Shown here in pieces: positions 18,794-26,699 of a stretch of DNA of 64,000 bases. A model generated the notes under the pieces. That model saw nothing but the letters and a program-made list of their open reading frames with translations. It was not told the origin of the DNA and made no database searches. Origin of the DNA: Allobosea sp. (GTDB lineage: Bacteria; Pseudomonadota; Alphaproteobacteria; Rhizobiales; Beijerinckiaceae); the NCBI GenBank assembly GCA_024231975.1, contig JAAEQB010000108.1, positions 124,001 through 188,000 of the forward strand. Reading direction: 5' to 3'. The first letter of the stretch is position 1. Each line of letters opens with the position of its first letter. Made by a program: the position numbers and the translations under genes.

Positions 18794-18832
18794 AGCTTGC
18801 GGCGACCTGCATGGCAGGCCGCCGCGTCGGTC

Positions 18833-19978
18833 TCATCGCCGCAGCGACCCGGTCTGCTGCCCCTGCGGCCGGTAGGCGAACGGGTCGTTGCGCGGATTGA
18901 TCGGCGGCTCGTCGCCCGGCTGGGCGCTGTCGATGATGCCGTTGCCTTCCTCGTCGCCGACGATCAGCTCCTCGGTCGGCGGCGTCGAGCCCGGCAGCTG
19001 CAGCGGCCCGCGCATCTCGCTCGGCGTCGGCTGCGGCTGGTAGCGCTGGCTCATCTGCGGCGCCTCCTCCTCGATATAGCGCCGCTGCGCGTCGAGCCCG
19101 CCATGCTGCTGATGTGCGACCGGGTAGCCGCCGCTGACCGAGCCCGGCGGGCGCAGGCCGCCGCTCGGCTGGCGCAGCAGGCCGCCGGAATTGCTCGCAA
19201 CCATCGGCGGCGGCAGGCTCTGACGCGTATCGTGCTGCTGCTGTTGTTGCAGCGCCATCCGGTCCGGCCGCGCCGGGTCCGGCGGCGGCAGGTTGTAGTT
19301 CGGCTCGTATTTGATCACGGGCTTGCAGATGTGCCGGCCCTTGGCATGGCGCGCCAGGTCGATGTGGAAATGGTCGTAATGCATCGGATCGGCGCCGGGG
19401 CCGAGCACCGTCGAGAAATGCTCGCAGGCGCCGACGAAGATCTCGCGCAGGAAGGCCTGCTCTTCGGGCGAACCGCGCCAGCCATCCTTGACGGTGACGA
19501 CGCGGTTGTCGTTCAGCCGGAAGGAGAACACGTCGACGGCATTACCGAAGGCGTGCTCGGAGGTGCGGGTCGTGGCGGTGCCGTTGTTCATGGCGCGGCA
19601 GGAATAGGAGCCGGCGCGGATCTCGATCACCTGCGCGCCGAGCACGTTCATTGCCGCCGGCTGCACCACCTCGTTGAACCATTTGTCGGTGGTCGCCACC
19701 ACCGGGCAGGCCAAGGTGGCATTGCTGGTCAGCGCGACGCTGCCATTGGCGAAGGCCGCGACCTTGAGCGGCTTCTCCATGCCGCAGGTGCCGGGCCCGT
19801 CGATCGCCTTGCCGCGCAGGCTGACATAGGCCGAGAGCTGCACCTGGCCCGAGGCCAGGCACTGGGCTTCGGCCTGGTCACGCCAGGGCGCGCGCTGCGG
19901 CTTCTGGAACTTGCCGCAGCCGGCAAGGCCGGCGCCGATGACGCCGAGCGCGAGGAGAGTGAGGTGAACGCGACGCAT
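18833..19978 (-). CDS. Extensin-like C-terminal domain lipoprotein
   Basis: A 381-residue protein with a lipoprotein signal (LGVIGAGLAGC, cysteine 21). The extensin-like domain spans about residues 40-225 and carries cysteine-flanked GPGTCGM, RTSEHAFGNAVDV and HYDHFHIDLA. The last motif resembles a metal-binding peptidase-like core, so a cell-wall role is plausible but not shown. The C-terminal 150 residues are low-complexity, rich in Q, P and G, with a QQQQQ run. It converges on the hydrolase gene. Confidence 0.87.
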   Translation of the reverse strand: MRRVHLTLLALGVIGAGLAGCGKFQKPQRAPWRDQAEAQCLASGQVQLSAYVSLRGKAIDGPGTCGMEKPLKVAAFANGSVALTSNATLACPVVATTDKWFNEVVQPAAMNVLGAQVIEIRAGSYSCRAMNNGTATTRTSEHAFGNAVDVFSFRLNDNRVVTVKDGWRGSPEEQAFLREIFVGACEHFSTVLGPGADPMHYDHFHIDLARHAKGRHICKPVIKYEPNYNLPPPDPARPDRMALQQQQQHDTRQSLPPPMVASNSGGLLRQPSGGLRPPGSVSGGYPVAHQQHGGLDAQRRYIEEEAPQMSQRYQPQPTPSEMRGPLQLPGSTPPTEELIVGDEEGNGIIDSAQPGDEPPINPRNDPFAYRPQGQQTGSLRR

Positions 19979-20096
19979 GACCGATCAAATGCGAGTCGTT
20001 CGATGAACGGTTTGTTGACCGGCTGCGTCCTGGAAGCCACGGGCGGATTAACTTTGCCGATGGCGTTAAGCAGCGGTTAAAGCGCCAGTTTGGGCG

Positions 20097-20501
20097 TTAA
20101 CGGCTGGCGGCTGCAGCTTGCCCGAAGGTGACCTTGTTCATCAGGCGCCCCGGCATCAGGGTGAAGGCGCCGGCTATGACGAGCCCGGCGAAGAGCCAGA
20201 GCATCGTGGCGCGATGGCCCGCGATGTCGCCGCGCCGGCGCAGGATGATGGCGCGGGGCAGGCTCACGATCGTCAGGATGCTGAGCAGATGGATCGCGCT
20301 GAAGTGCCCGTTGCTGGTGATGAAGGCCGAGCTGAGCGCCGTCACCGCCATCGCCACCACGAAGACCCAGCCGACGAGGCGATGGCGCGCCGTGCCCTTG
20401 CGCATGACGAGGATCGTGAGGCCTGCCGCCAGGGAGATCAGCGCCGCCAGGGCATGCAGCTGCATGATGGCCGGTGCAGCGAGCAACGGGGCGAGCGTCA
20501 T
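20097..20501 (-). CDS. DUF2306-type small membrane protein
   Basis: A 134-residue protein with four hydrophobic helices. The order HALAALISLAAGLTILV, RHRLVGWVFVVAMAVTALSS and GHRATMLWLFAGLVIAG matches DUF2306 membrane proteins. I use ATG 20501 with AAGGATG about eight bases upstream; the frame stays open upstream but the extension is polar and unlike the family. Function is unknown. The divergent glutathione transferase gene starts 182 bases away. Confidence 0.75.
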   Translation of the reverse strand: MTLAPLLAAPAIMQLHALAALISLAAGLTILVMRKGTARHRLVGWVFVVAMAVTALSSAFITSNGHFSAIHLLSILTIVSLPRAIILRRRGDIAGHRATMLWLFAGLVIAGAFTLMPGRLMNKVTFGQAAAASR

Positions 20502-20682
20502 CGCGACATCCTTGCAGGGACAACCGCGCCGAGCATCGCAGCGAGATGTGAATCCTGCGTAAGCCAGTTGGCGTTTCCGCAAGGCCCACGCGGTTGCGCC
20601 GATGGGAGGCGCGCTCCAAGTTACGCCGCAACGTCGTGGCCCTTGCGCCGCTGGCGTCCCGCCATCCGAGGATATCCCTGAG

Positions 20683-21390
20683 ATGCCTGATCTCTCCGCT
20701 TTTCCGATCACGCAGCGCTGGCCGGCCCAGCATCCCGACCGGCTCCAGCTCTATTCGCTTCCGACGCCCAATGGCGTGAAGGTTTCGATCATGCTGGAGG
20801 AGACCGGCATCCCCTATGAGCCGCATCTGATCGACATCGGCAAGAACGAGAGCTGGACGCCGGAATTCCTCTCGCTCAACCCGAACGGCAAGATTCCGGC
20901 GATCATCGATCCCAACGGCCCCGGCGGAAAGCCGTTCGGCCTGTTCGAGTCCGGTGCGATTCTGGTCTACCTCGCCGACAAGGCCGGCAAATTCCTGCCG
21001 ACCGATCCGGCCCGTCGCTACGAGACCCTGCAATGGGTCTTCTTCCAGATGGCGGCGATCGGCCCGATGTTCGGCCAGGTCGGCTTCTTCCATAAGTTCG
21101 CCGGTCGCGAATACGAGGACAAGCGCCCGCGCGACCGCTACGCCAATGAGAGCAAGCGTCTGCTCGGCGTGCTCGAGACCAGGCTCGCCGGCGGCGACTG
21201 GCTGATGGGCGACGAGTACACCATCGCCGACATCGCGACGCTCGGCTGGGTCCGCAACCTCGTCGGCTTCTACGGCGCCGGCGAGCTGGTCGAGTACGAC
21301 AAACTCAAGCTGGTGCCGAAATGGCTGGAGCGCGGCCTGGCGCGGCCGGCGGTGCAGCGCGGGCTGGAGATCCCGAAGCGGCCGGGCTGA
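20683..21390 (+). CDS. Glutathione S-transferase family protein (YghU/YfcG-like)
   Basis: A 235-residue protein with an N-terminal thioredoxin-like domain and an all-helical C-terminal domain. YSLPTPNGVKVSIMLEE is the nu-class signature in which TPNG replaces the usual catalytic serine or tyrosine, and LFESGAILVYLADK is the glutathione-binding turn. WLMGDEYTIADIATLGWV is the C-terminal N-capping motif. Nu-class members act as disulfide-bond reductases with two glutathiones. ATG at 20683 gives the family's normal length. Confidence 0.92.
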   Translation: MPDLSAFPITQRWPAQHPDRLQLYSLPTPNGVKVSIMLEETGIPYEPHLIDIGKNESWTPEFLSLNPNGKIPAIIDPNGPGGKPFGLFESGAILVYLADKAGKFLPTDPARRYETLQWVFFQMAAIGPMFGQVGFFHKFAGREYEDKRPRDRYANESKRLLGVLETRLAGGDWLMGDEYTIADIATLGWVRNLVGFYGAGELVEYDKLKLVPKWLERGLARPAVQRGLEIPKRPG

Positions 21391-21401
21391 GGGGGCTACA
21401 T

Positions 21402-21494
21402 CGTCATGGTCGGGCTTGTCCCGACCATCCACGTCTTCCTTCACCGAATGCGGTGTTCAAGAGGTGGATGCTCGCCACAAGGGCGAGCATGACG
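21402..21494. repeat. Long inverted-repeat intergenic element
   Basis: Outer arms CGTCAT (21402-21407) and ATGACG (21489-21494) enclose two hairpins: TGGTCGGG/CCCGACCA (21407-21414, 21420-21427) and ATGCTCGCC/GGCGAGCAT (21468-21476, 21482-21490). CATCCAC and GTGGATG also pair between them. The pattern is that of dispersed palindromic repeats common between genes in Hyphomicrobiales. It lies between two convergent genes and may serve as a two-way terminator. Confidence 0.72.
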
Positions 21495-21499
21495 ACGCC

Positions 21500-22285
21500 T
21501 CAATACTTGATCACCCCGAACCGCCGGAACGCGTCATGGATGCGGTCGGCATAGGCATTGAAGCTCGGATAGTCGCCGAGATGAGCCGGCCGCGGCCGCG
21601 GCAGTTCGATCTTGATCTCGTCGACGACCCGGCCCGGCGTCGGCGACATCACCAGCACCCTGTCGGAGAGGCCGATCGCCTCCTCGATCGAATGGGTGAT
21701 GAAGACGACGGTCTTGGCCGTCTCTAGCCAGAGCATTTCGAGATCGTGCCGGATCTGCGTGCGCGTGATCGCGTCGAGCGCGCCGAAAGGCTCGTCCATC
21801 ATCAGCACCGACGGGTTGTGGATCAGCGCACGCGCGATCGAGACGCGCTGGCGCATGCCGCCGGAGAGCTGCTTCGGATAGCGATCGGCCGCATGGCTGA
21901 TGCCGAGCTTGGCGAAGAGCTCGAGCGCGCGCTCCTTCGCCGGCGTCAGCGGCAGGCCGCGGATCTCGGCCTGCAGCATGACATTTTCGAGCGCCGTCCG
22001 GAAATCCAGGAGCAGGTGGTCCTGGAAGACGATGCCGATATCGGTGAGCGGCTCGGTCAGCGTCTTGCCATTGACCAGGAGTTCGCCGCCGCTGGTCGGG
22101 ATCAGCCCGGCCGCCATCAGCATGAAGGTGCTCTTGCCGCAGCCGGAGGGACCGATCAGGCTGACGAACTCGCCGCTCCTGATGTCGAGCGTCAGGCCGT
22201 CGACGGCGGTGAAGCCGCCGAAGGTCTTGACGATCCCGCGCCCCTGAATCGAGGCGGCGATGGCGGTTGCCGTGCTCACGAACAC
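21500..22285 (-). CDS. NitT/TauT-type ABC transporter ATP-binding protein
   Basis: A 261-residue ATPase with Walker A GPSGCGKST, Q-loop IVFQDHLLLDF, signature LSGGMRQR, Walker B VLMMDEPFGALD and H-loop FITHSIEEA, all intact. The EPFGALDAITR stretch is typical of the nitrate/sulfonate/taurine subfamily. The start is GTG 22285 or, with the common four-base GTGA overlap with the upstream stop, GTG 22279. It is the last gene of an operon IclR regulator, permease, binding protein, ATPase. Substrate likely an organic nitrogen or sulfur compound, or a thiamine-precursor-like molecule. Confidence 0.93.
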   Translation of the reverse strand: MFVSTATAIAASIQGRGIVKTFGGFTAVDGLTLDIRSGEFVSLIGPSGCGKSTFMLMAAGLIPTSGGELLVNGKTLTEPLTDIGIVFQDHLLLDFRTALENVMLQAEIRGLPLTPAKERALELFAKLGISHAADRYPKQLSGGMRQRVSIARALIHNPSVLMMDEPFGALDAITRTQIRHDLEMLWLETAKTVVFITHSIEEAIGLSDRVLVMSPTPGRVVDEIKIELPRPRPAHLGDYPSFNAYADRIHDAFRRFGVIKY

Positions 22286-23265
22286 GCCGGTGCCGAGGCC
22301 GGCAGCAGCTCGGTCGTGTAGTAGTCGCTGATCGGCTTGTCCTTGGGCAGGCCGAGATATTGCGTCAGCAGGTCGAAGCTCACGCTCCAGTTCTTCTCCG
22401 GTACCTTGCCGAGCGAGGTCGCGCCGGGCGCGCAGAGCAGCTTGTTGACGACGTCGAACTGCGCCAGCACCTGCGCCTTCTTCACCGAGGGGAACTGCGC
22501 GACGACCGCGTCGGCGGCGGCGTCAGGGTTCTTGCGGGCGGCGTCCCAGCCCTGCAGGCTCGCCTCGATGAACTTCTTGTAGAGCTCGGCATCGGCCTTG
22601 ATCTTGTCGTCGCGGGCGATGATCGAGAGTCCGACGGTCGGCACGCCGACATCGCGATAGAAGATGTCGCGCACCTTGAAGCCGCGCTCGCGGATCTGGA
22701 CCGAGTGGAAATCGGCGCCGCCGAGGATGGCGTCGACCTTCTTCTCCAGCAGCGCGCCGACGAAGGCGCCGGGGTCGATATTGATGACATCGACCTTGCC
22801 CTTGTCGATGCCGTTGCCGGCGAGGATGGCGTCGAGAAGCGTCGTCTGGGCCGTGCCGGGCTGTACCGCGAGCTTCTTGCCGACGAGATCCTTGGGCGAG
22901 GCGATGCCGCTGTCCTCGAGCGCGATGATGGCGAAGCCATTGGTCTGCAGCACCGGGGCGACGATCTTCACCGGCGCGCCCTTGGTACGCAACTGCATCG
23001 CGGCCGGCGCATCGGCGAAGCCGACATCGGTCTGGCCCGTCGCGACCATCTGCGCGGTCGTGCCCGAGCCCTTGCCTTCCTCGATCGTAAGGTTGATGCC
23101 GGCCTTCTCGTAGAGGCCCATCTGCTTGGCCATCATGAAGCCGGCATTGGGCGCGGCGGCGAGGAAGTTCAGCGTGATCTTCATCGGCTTGCCGGTTTGG
23201 GCGAAGGCCATGCCGCTACTCAGGGCGAGGATGGCGGCGCTTGTGAGCAAGGTCCTGCGTTTCAT
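22276..23265 (-). CDS. NMT1/THI5-like ABC transporter substrate-binding protein
   Basis: A 329-residue secreted protein with signal peptide MKRRTLLTSAAILALSSGMAFA. ITLNFLAAAPNAGFMMAKQMGLYEKAGI and VGFADAPAAMQLRTKGAPVKIVA match the NMT1/SsuA-like fold. It binds the ligand in the periplasm for the permease and ATPase encoded on either side. It is preceded by the permease gene with a 51-bp gap and overlaps the ATPase gene. The ligand cannot be deduced; neighbouring amidase and dehydrogenase genes hint at an amide-containing compound. Confidence 0.92.
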   Translation of the reverse strand: MKRRTLLTSAAILALSSGMAFAQTGKPMKITLNFLAAAPNAGFMMAKQMGLYEKAGINLTIEEGKGSGTTAQMVATGQTDVGFADAPAAMQLRTKGAPVKIVAPVLQTNGFAIIALEDSGIASPKDLVGKKLAVQPGTAQTTLLDAILAGNGIDKGKVDVINIDPGAFVGALLEKKVDAILGGADFHSVQIRERGFKVRDIFYRDVGVPTVGLSIIARDDKIKADAELYKKFIEASLQGWDAARKNPDAAADAVVAQFPSVKKAQVLAQFDVVNKLLCAPGATSLGKVPEKNWSVSFDLLTQYLGLPKDKPISDYYTTELLPASAPACS

Positions 23266-23316
23266 CTGTGTCTCCTCCCTAGGGTGCCGGTTGGCTCCGG
23301 CTGGATGGCGATCGGA

Positions 23317-24123
23317 TCAGCCCTTGCGTTGCCAGGGCATCAGCAGCATTTCGAGCCAGTCGACGAGGTAGCTGAACAGGATGCCGACGGCGGAGAGCGC
23401 CACCAGGCAGGCGAAGATCAGCGGCATGTCGAGGAAGCTCGTGCCGCGCAGCAGGAGATAGCCGAGGCCGGCATTAGCGCCGACGAACTCGCCGACGATC
23501 GCGCCGGTCGCCGCGAACACGGCCGAGACCTTGAGACCTGAGAAAATATAGGTCAGCGCCGCCGGCACCCGGACATAGCGGAAGGTCTGCCAGGCGGAAG
23601 CGCCCATCGATTTGGTCAGATAGAGCACGCGCTCGTCCAGCGCCCGAAAGCCGGTCATGCTCGCGACCAGTGTCGGGAAGAAGCAGAGCAGGAAGGTCAG
23701 CAGCACCTTCGGGAACAGGCCGAAGCCGAACCAGACGACGAAGAGCGGCGCGATCGCGATCTTCGGCACGAGCTGGAAGAAGACGATCACCGGATAGATC
23801 GCCTTCTCCAGCAGCTTCACCGAAACGATGATGTAGCCGAGCGGGATCGAGATCACCGCCGCCATCAGGAAGCCGAGCACGATCTCGTTGGCCGTCACCA
23901 GCGTATGCCGGAAGATGTCGGCGCGATCGATCCAGAGCCGCTCGAAGAAGGCGCTCGGTACCGGCAGGATGTATTCTGGGATGCCGGCCATCGGCACCAG
24001 GAGCTGCCAGGCGACCAGCAGCACGGCGAAGCTTGCCAGCGGCCAGGCGATGGCCGAGACCCAGGCGGCGGCCTTGCCGCTGGCCTGTTGCGTGGTCGCT
24101 GTGGTGGCGGTGTCGCTGCTCAT
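23317..24123 (-). CDS. NitT/TauT-type ABC transporter permease
   Basis: A 268-residue inner-membrane protein with about six helices. The cytoplasmic EAA loop, RALDERVLYLTKSMGASAWQ with RYVRVPAALTYIFSGLK, is clear. The start ATG at 24123 overlaps the IclR stop codon as ATGA, so the regulator and permease are translationally coupled. Together with the following genes it makes a complete importer. Family members carry nitrate, taurine, sulfonates or pyrimidine precursors. Confidence 0.92.
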   Translation of the reverse strand: MSSDTATTATTQQASGKAAAWVSAIAWPLASFAVLLVAWQLLVPMAGIPEYILPVPSAFFERLWIDRADIFRHTLVTANEIVLGFLMAAVISIPLGYIIVSVKLLEKAIYPVIVFFQLVPKIAIAPLFVVWFGFGLFPKVLLTFLLCFFPTLVASMTGFRALDERVLYLTKSMGASAWQTFRYVRVPAALTYIFSGLKVSAVFAATGAIVGEFVGANAGLGYLLLRGTSFLDMPLIFACLVALSAVGILFSYLVDWLEMLLMPWQRKG

Positions 24124-24968
24124 GCTGATGTCTCTGTCGGCGCCAACCGTATGGCTGCCTCGCTCGAAACCGCGGGGAGGGCGCCGATCTGTCGCCGCCT
24201 GAGCGGCCAGATCGCCGCCATGTCCTGCGCGGCGCTGGCGAGCGCCGTCGCGATCTCGCTTCGGCGCGCCTCGTGCATGCGCGGCAGCGGCCCGGCGACG
24301 CTGAGCGTGCCGGCAACCGGCGCGCCTGCATCCGGCCCGGCGCGGAAGGTCGTCGCCATCGCGACGGTGCCGATCTCGCCCTCCTCGACCGCCAGCGCGT
24401 AGCCACGATTGCGGGTCTCGCCGAGATGCTGCCTCAGCGCATCGACATTGCCGAGCGCGTTCGGGCCGGTGCGTCCCTCGCCGTCGAAGCCGCGCGCGCA
24501 GACGATGCGGAGCGCCTCCTGCTCCGGCAGCGAGGCGAGCCAGGCCTTGCCGGTCGCTGTGGCGTGCAGGACAGGCCCCATCCCCATCGGCGGCTCGTAG
24601 CGCAGGCCGGCGGTCGCGCCCTGGGCGCGGGCGATCCAGGTCAGGCTCTCGCCCTCGACCACGGCAAGGCGGCAGTATTCGCGGGTGGCGCGGGCGAGGC
24701 CGTCGAGCACGATCTGGCCGGCATCGGGCAGGCCGCGCAAATCGAGATTGCGGAAGGCGAGCTGCGACAGCTTCAGCGTCAGTCCATAGGCGCCCGATTG
24801 CGGGTCCTGCGCGACGAAGCCGCGCTCGCCGAGGCTTGCGAGCAGCCGATGGGTGGCGCTGACCGGCAGGTCGAGCCGCTCGGCGAGCACGGTCAGGTCG
24901 GCGCCCTCGGCCTCGCCGGCCAGCGCTTCCAGCAGCTTGAATGCGCGCTCGACCGCCGCGATCGTCAC
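24120..24968 (-). CDS. IclR-family transcriptional regulator
   Basis: A 282-residue regulator with an N-terminal winged helix (LDLPVSATHRLLASLGERGFV) and a C-terminal effector domain with LHATATGKAWLA, a conserved IclR motif. It starts with GTG 24968; upstream in frame there is a stop before any other start. It is the first gene of the ABC transporter operon. A 21-bp perfect palindrome begins 26 bases upstream of its start and sits in the divergent region with the next gene cluster, making autoregulation and control of both arms likely. Confidence 0.93.
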   Translation of the reverse strand: MTIAAVERAFKLLEALAGEAEGADLTVLAERLDLPVSATHRLLASLGERGFVAQDPQSGAYGLTLKLSQLAFRNLDLRGLPDAGQIVLDGLARATREYCRLAVVEGESLTWIARAQGATAGLRYEPPMGMGPVLHATATGKAWLASLPEQEALRIVCARGFDGEGRTGPNALGNVDALRQHLGETRNRGYALAVEEGEIGTVAMATTFRAGPDAGAPVAGTLSVAGPLPRMHEARRSEIATALASAAQDMAAIWPLRRRQIGALPAVSSEAAIRLAPTETSA

Positions 24969-24993
24969 CCGTTCCCGCCCTTGTTTGGTTCAT

Positions 24994-25014
24994 AATTGGA
25001 AATCATTTCCAATT
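24994..25014. promoter_or_regulatory. Perfect 21-bp palindrome, probable IclR operator
   Basis: The sequence AATTGGAAAT, a central C, then ATTTCCAATT forms a 10-1-10 perfect palindrome between the IclR start (24968) and the divergent gene start (25045). An imperfect copy of the half-site (TTGGATTTCATTTT) follows directly. IclR regulators usually bind short palindromes of this size in divergent promoters. Confidence 0.72.
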
Positions 25015-25044
25015 TGGATTTCATTTTCGTATAGAGAGACAGCG

Positions 25045-25788
25045 ATGCCGAGTCAACGCGCGTCGCAAGGCGAGCCGGTGGAGAGAACGATGAGCCTGGC
25101 AGGTGAGGGGGCGGTCGCGATCTGGCACGACATCGCGCCGGAGGGCAGGGCGGAATTCTATGCCTGGCATGGCGAGGAACACATGCCGGAGCGGGTCGGC
25201 ATCCCCGGTTTCCTGCGCGGACGCCGCTATGTCGCGATCGATGCCGATCTCGAATTCTTCAACCTGTACGAGGCGCAGACCGTCGAGGTGCTGAAGGGGC
25301 AGGACTATTCCGCCAGGGTCAATGCGCCGACGCCCTGGACGTTCTCGGCCGTGAAGCATTTCCGCTCGGTGGCGCGCGCGATCTGCCGCGTCTCCCATAC
25401 CAGCGGTCCGGCCCAGGGCGGATTGATCGCGACCTTGCGCTATGACGTGCCAGACAACATCGCTTCGGCCCACAAGGCGGCGTTGCTGCGCGGACTGGTG
25501 CCGGACCTGCTCGCGACGCGCGGCGTCGCCGGCGTTCATCTGCTGACCGCGGATGCGCAGGCGAGCGGTGCCGCTACCGCCGAGCAGGCGGCGCGCGGCG
25601 TCGCCAACGCCGTGCCGCGCTGGGTGCTGCTGCTCGAGGGCTGGGGCGACGAGGCCGAGTTCATCGCGCTGGCGCGCGATCAGCTCTCCGCCGGGGAACT
25701 GCAGGCGCTCGGCGGCGAAGGGCCGTTCTCGCTCGGCCTCTACCGTCACCAGATCACCCGGACCAAGACCGCCTGGAGCGCCGGTTGA
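25045..25788 (+). CDS. EthD-like dimeric alpha-beta barrel protein
   Basis: A protein of 247 residues from ATG 25045, or 232 from ATG 25090, which also has a purine-rich stretch upstream. The signature EFYAWHGEEHMPERVGIPGFLRGRRY resembles ferredoxin-like dimeric barrel proteins related to EthD, with histidines that may act in catalysis. The second half probably repeats the fold. Its stop overlaps the ATG of the dehydrogenase gene (TGATG), so both are translated together. The reaction is not known. It opens the plus-strand arm controlled from the IclR palindrome. Confidence 0.7.
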   Translation: MPSQRASQGEPVERTMSLAGEGAVAIWHDIAPEGRAEFYAWHGEEHMPERVGIPGFLRGRRYVAIDADLEFFNLYEAQTVEVLKGQDYSARVNAPTPWTFSAVKHFRSVARAICRVSHTSGPAQGGLIATLRYDVPDNIASAHKAALLRGLVPDLLATRGVAGVHLLTADAQASGAATAEQAARGVANAVPRWVLLLEGWGDEAEFIALARDQLSAGELQALGGEGPFSLGLYRHQITRTKTAWSAG

Positions 25789-26567
25789 TGAGCACGCGCC
25801 ATGATCTCTCCGGCCGGCATGCGGTCGTTACCGGCGGCGCCGGCGGGCTCGGCCGCGGCATCGCCCGCGCGCTGATCGAGGCCGGCGCCAGTGTCACTCT
25901 CTGGGACCAGGATGCGAACAGCCTGGCGCAGGCCGTGAGCGAGCTTGGCCGCCGGGCCAGCCAGCGCCAGCTCGACATCCGCGACGTCAATGCGGTCGAT
26001 GCGGCGGCGGATGCCGCGCTATCGGCCCATGGCCGCATCGACATCCTCATCAACAATGCCGGCGTGCTCGGCGAGGTCAGGCCGATCTGGGAGACGACGC
26101 CCGACAACTTCCAGCGCGTGCTGCAGGTCAACCTGTTCGGTGCCTATCTGGTGACGCGCGCCGTCGTCGGCCGGATGTTGCGCCAGGAGCCGCGGCGCTC
26201 GCCGGACGGCCATCCCTTGCGCGGCCATATCGTCAACATCGCCTCGATCCAGGGCAAGGAGGGCATGGCGATGGCCGCCGCCTATTCCGCCTCGAAGGCC
26301 GGCTTGATCGCGCTGACCAAGAGCGTCGCCAAGGAGACGGCGAAACAGGGCATCATCGTCACGGCGGTGACGCCGGCTGCTGCCGAAACGGCGATGGCGA
26401 AGGAGATTTCGGCCGAGCGACGCGCCGACATCATGTCGCGCATCCCGATGGGGCGCTTCGTCGAGGTGGCTGAGGTGGCGCGGCTGGTGCTCTGGCTCTC
26501 CAGCGATGATTGCTCCTTCTCGACCGGCGGCATTTTCGACCTGTCGGGCGGCCGCGCGACCTATTGA
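25788..26567 (+). CDS. Short-chain dehydrogenase/reductase
   Basis: A 259-residue Rossmann oxidoreductase. The nucleotide-binding motif is TGGAGGLGRGIA, the NNAG motif is present (LINNAGVLG), and the catalytic YSASK is found in AAAYSASKAGLIAL with a serine upstream in IVNIASIQG. A typical C-terminal SSDDCSFSTGGIFDLSGG motif follows. The acidic residue WDQD after the second strand suggests NAD preference. It starts in the stop codon of the preceding gene. Substrate unknown, possibly an alcohol in a catabolic route with the amidase. Confidence 0.92.
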   Translation: MSTRHDLSGRHAVVTGGAGGLGRGIARALIEAGASVTLWDQDANSLAQAVSELGRRASQRQLDIRDVNAVDAAADAALSAHGRIDILINNAGVLGEVRPIWETTPDNFQRVLQVNLFGAYLVTRAVVGRMLRQEPRRSPDGHPLRGHIVNIASIQGKEGMAMAAAYSASKAGLIALTKSVAKETAKQGIIVTAVTPAAAETAMAKEISAERRADIMSRIPMGRFVEVAEVARLVLWLSSDDCSFSTGGIFDLSGGRATY

Positions 26568-26699
26568 GCCGCGCCTCGCCGCGCCTCGCCGGCTGCATAC
26601 CCTATCTGCACGGACCAGTTCCCGGCTTCCTTCCGGCGCCGACCTCATGCCAGCATGGCCGTATTGGCGGCCCGGCCGCGGGATTCCAGGGACAGGTCC

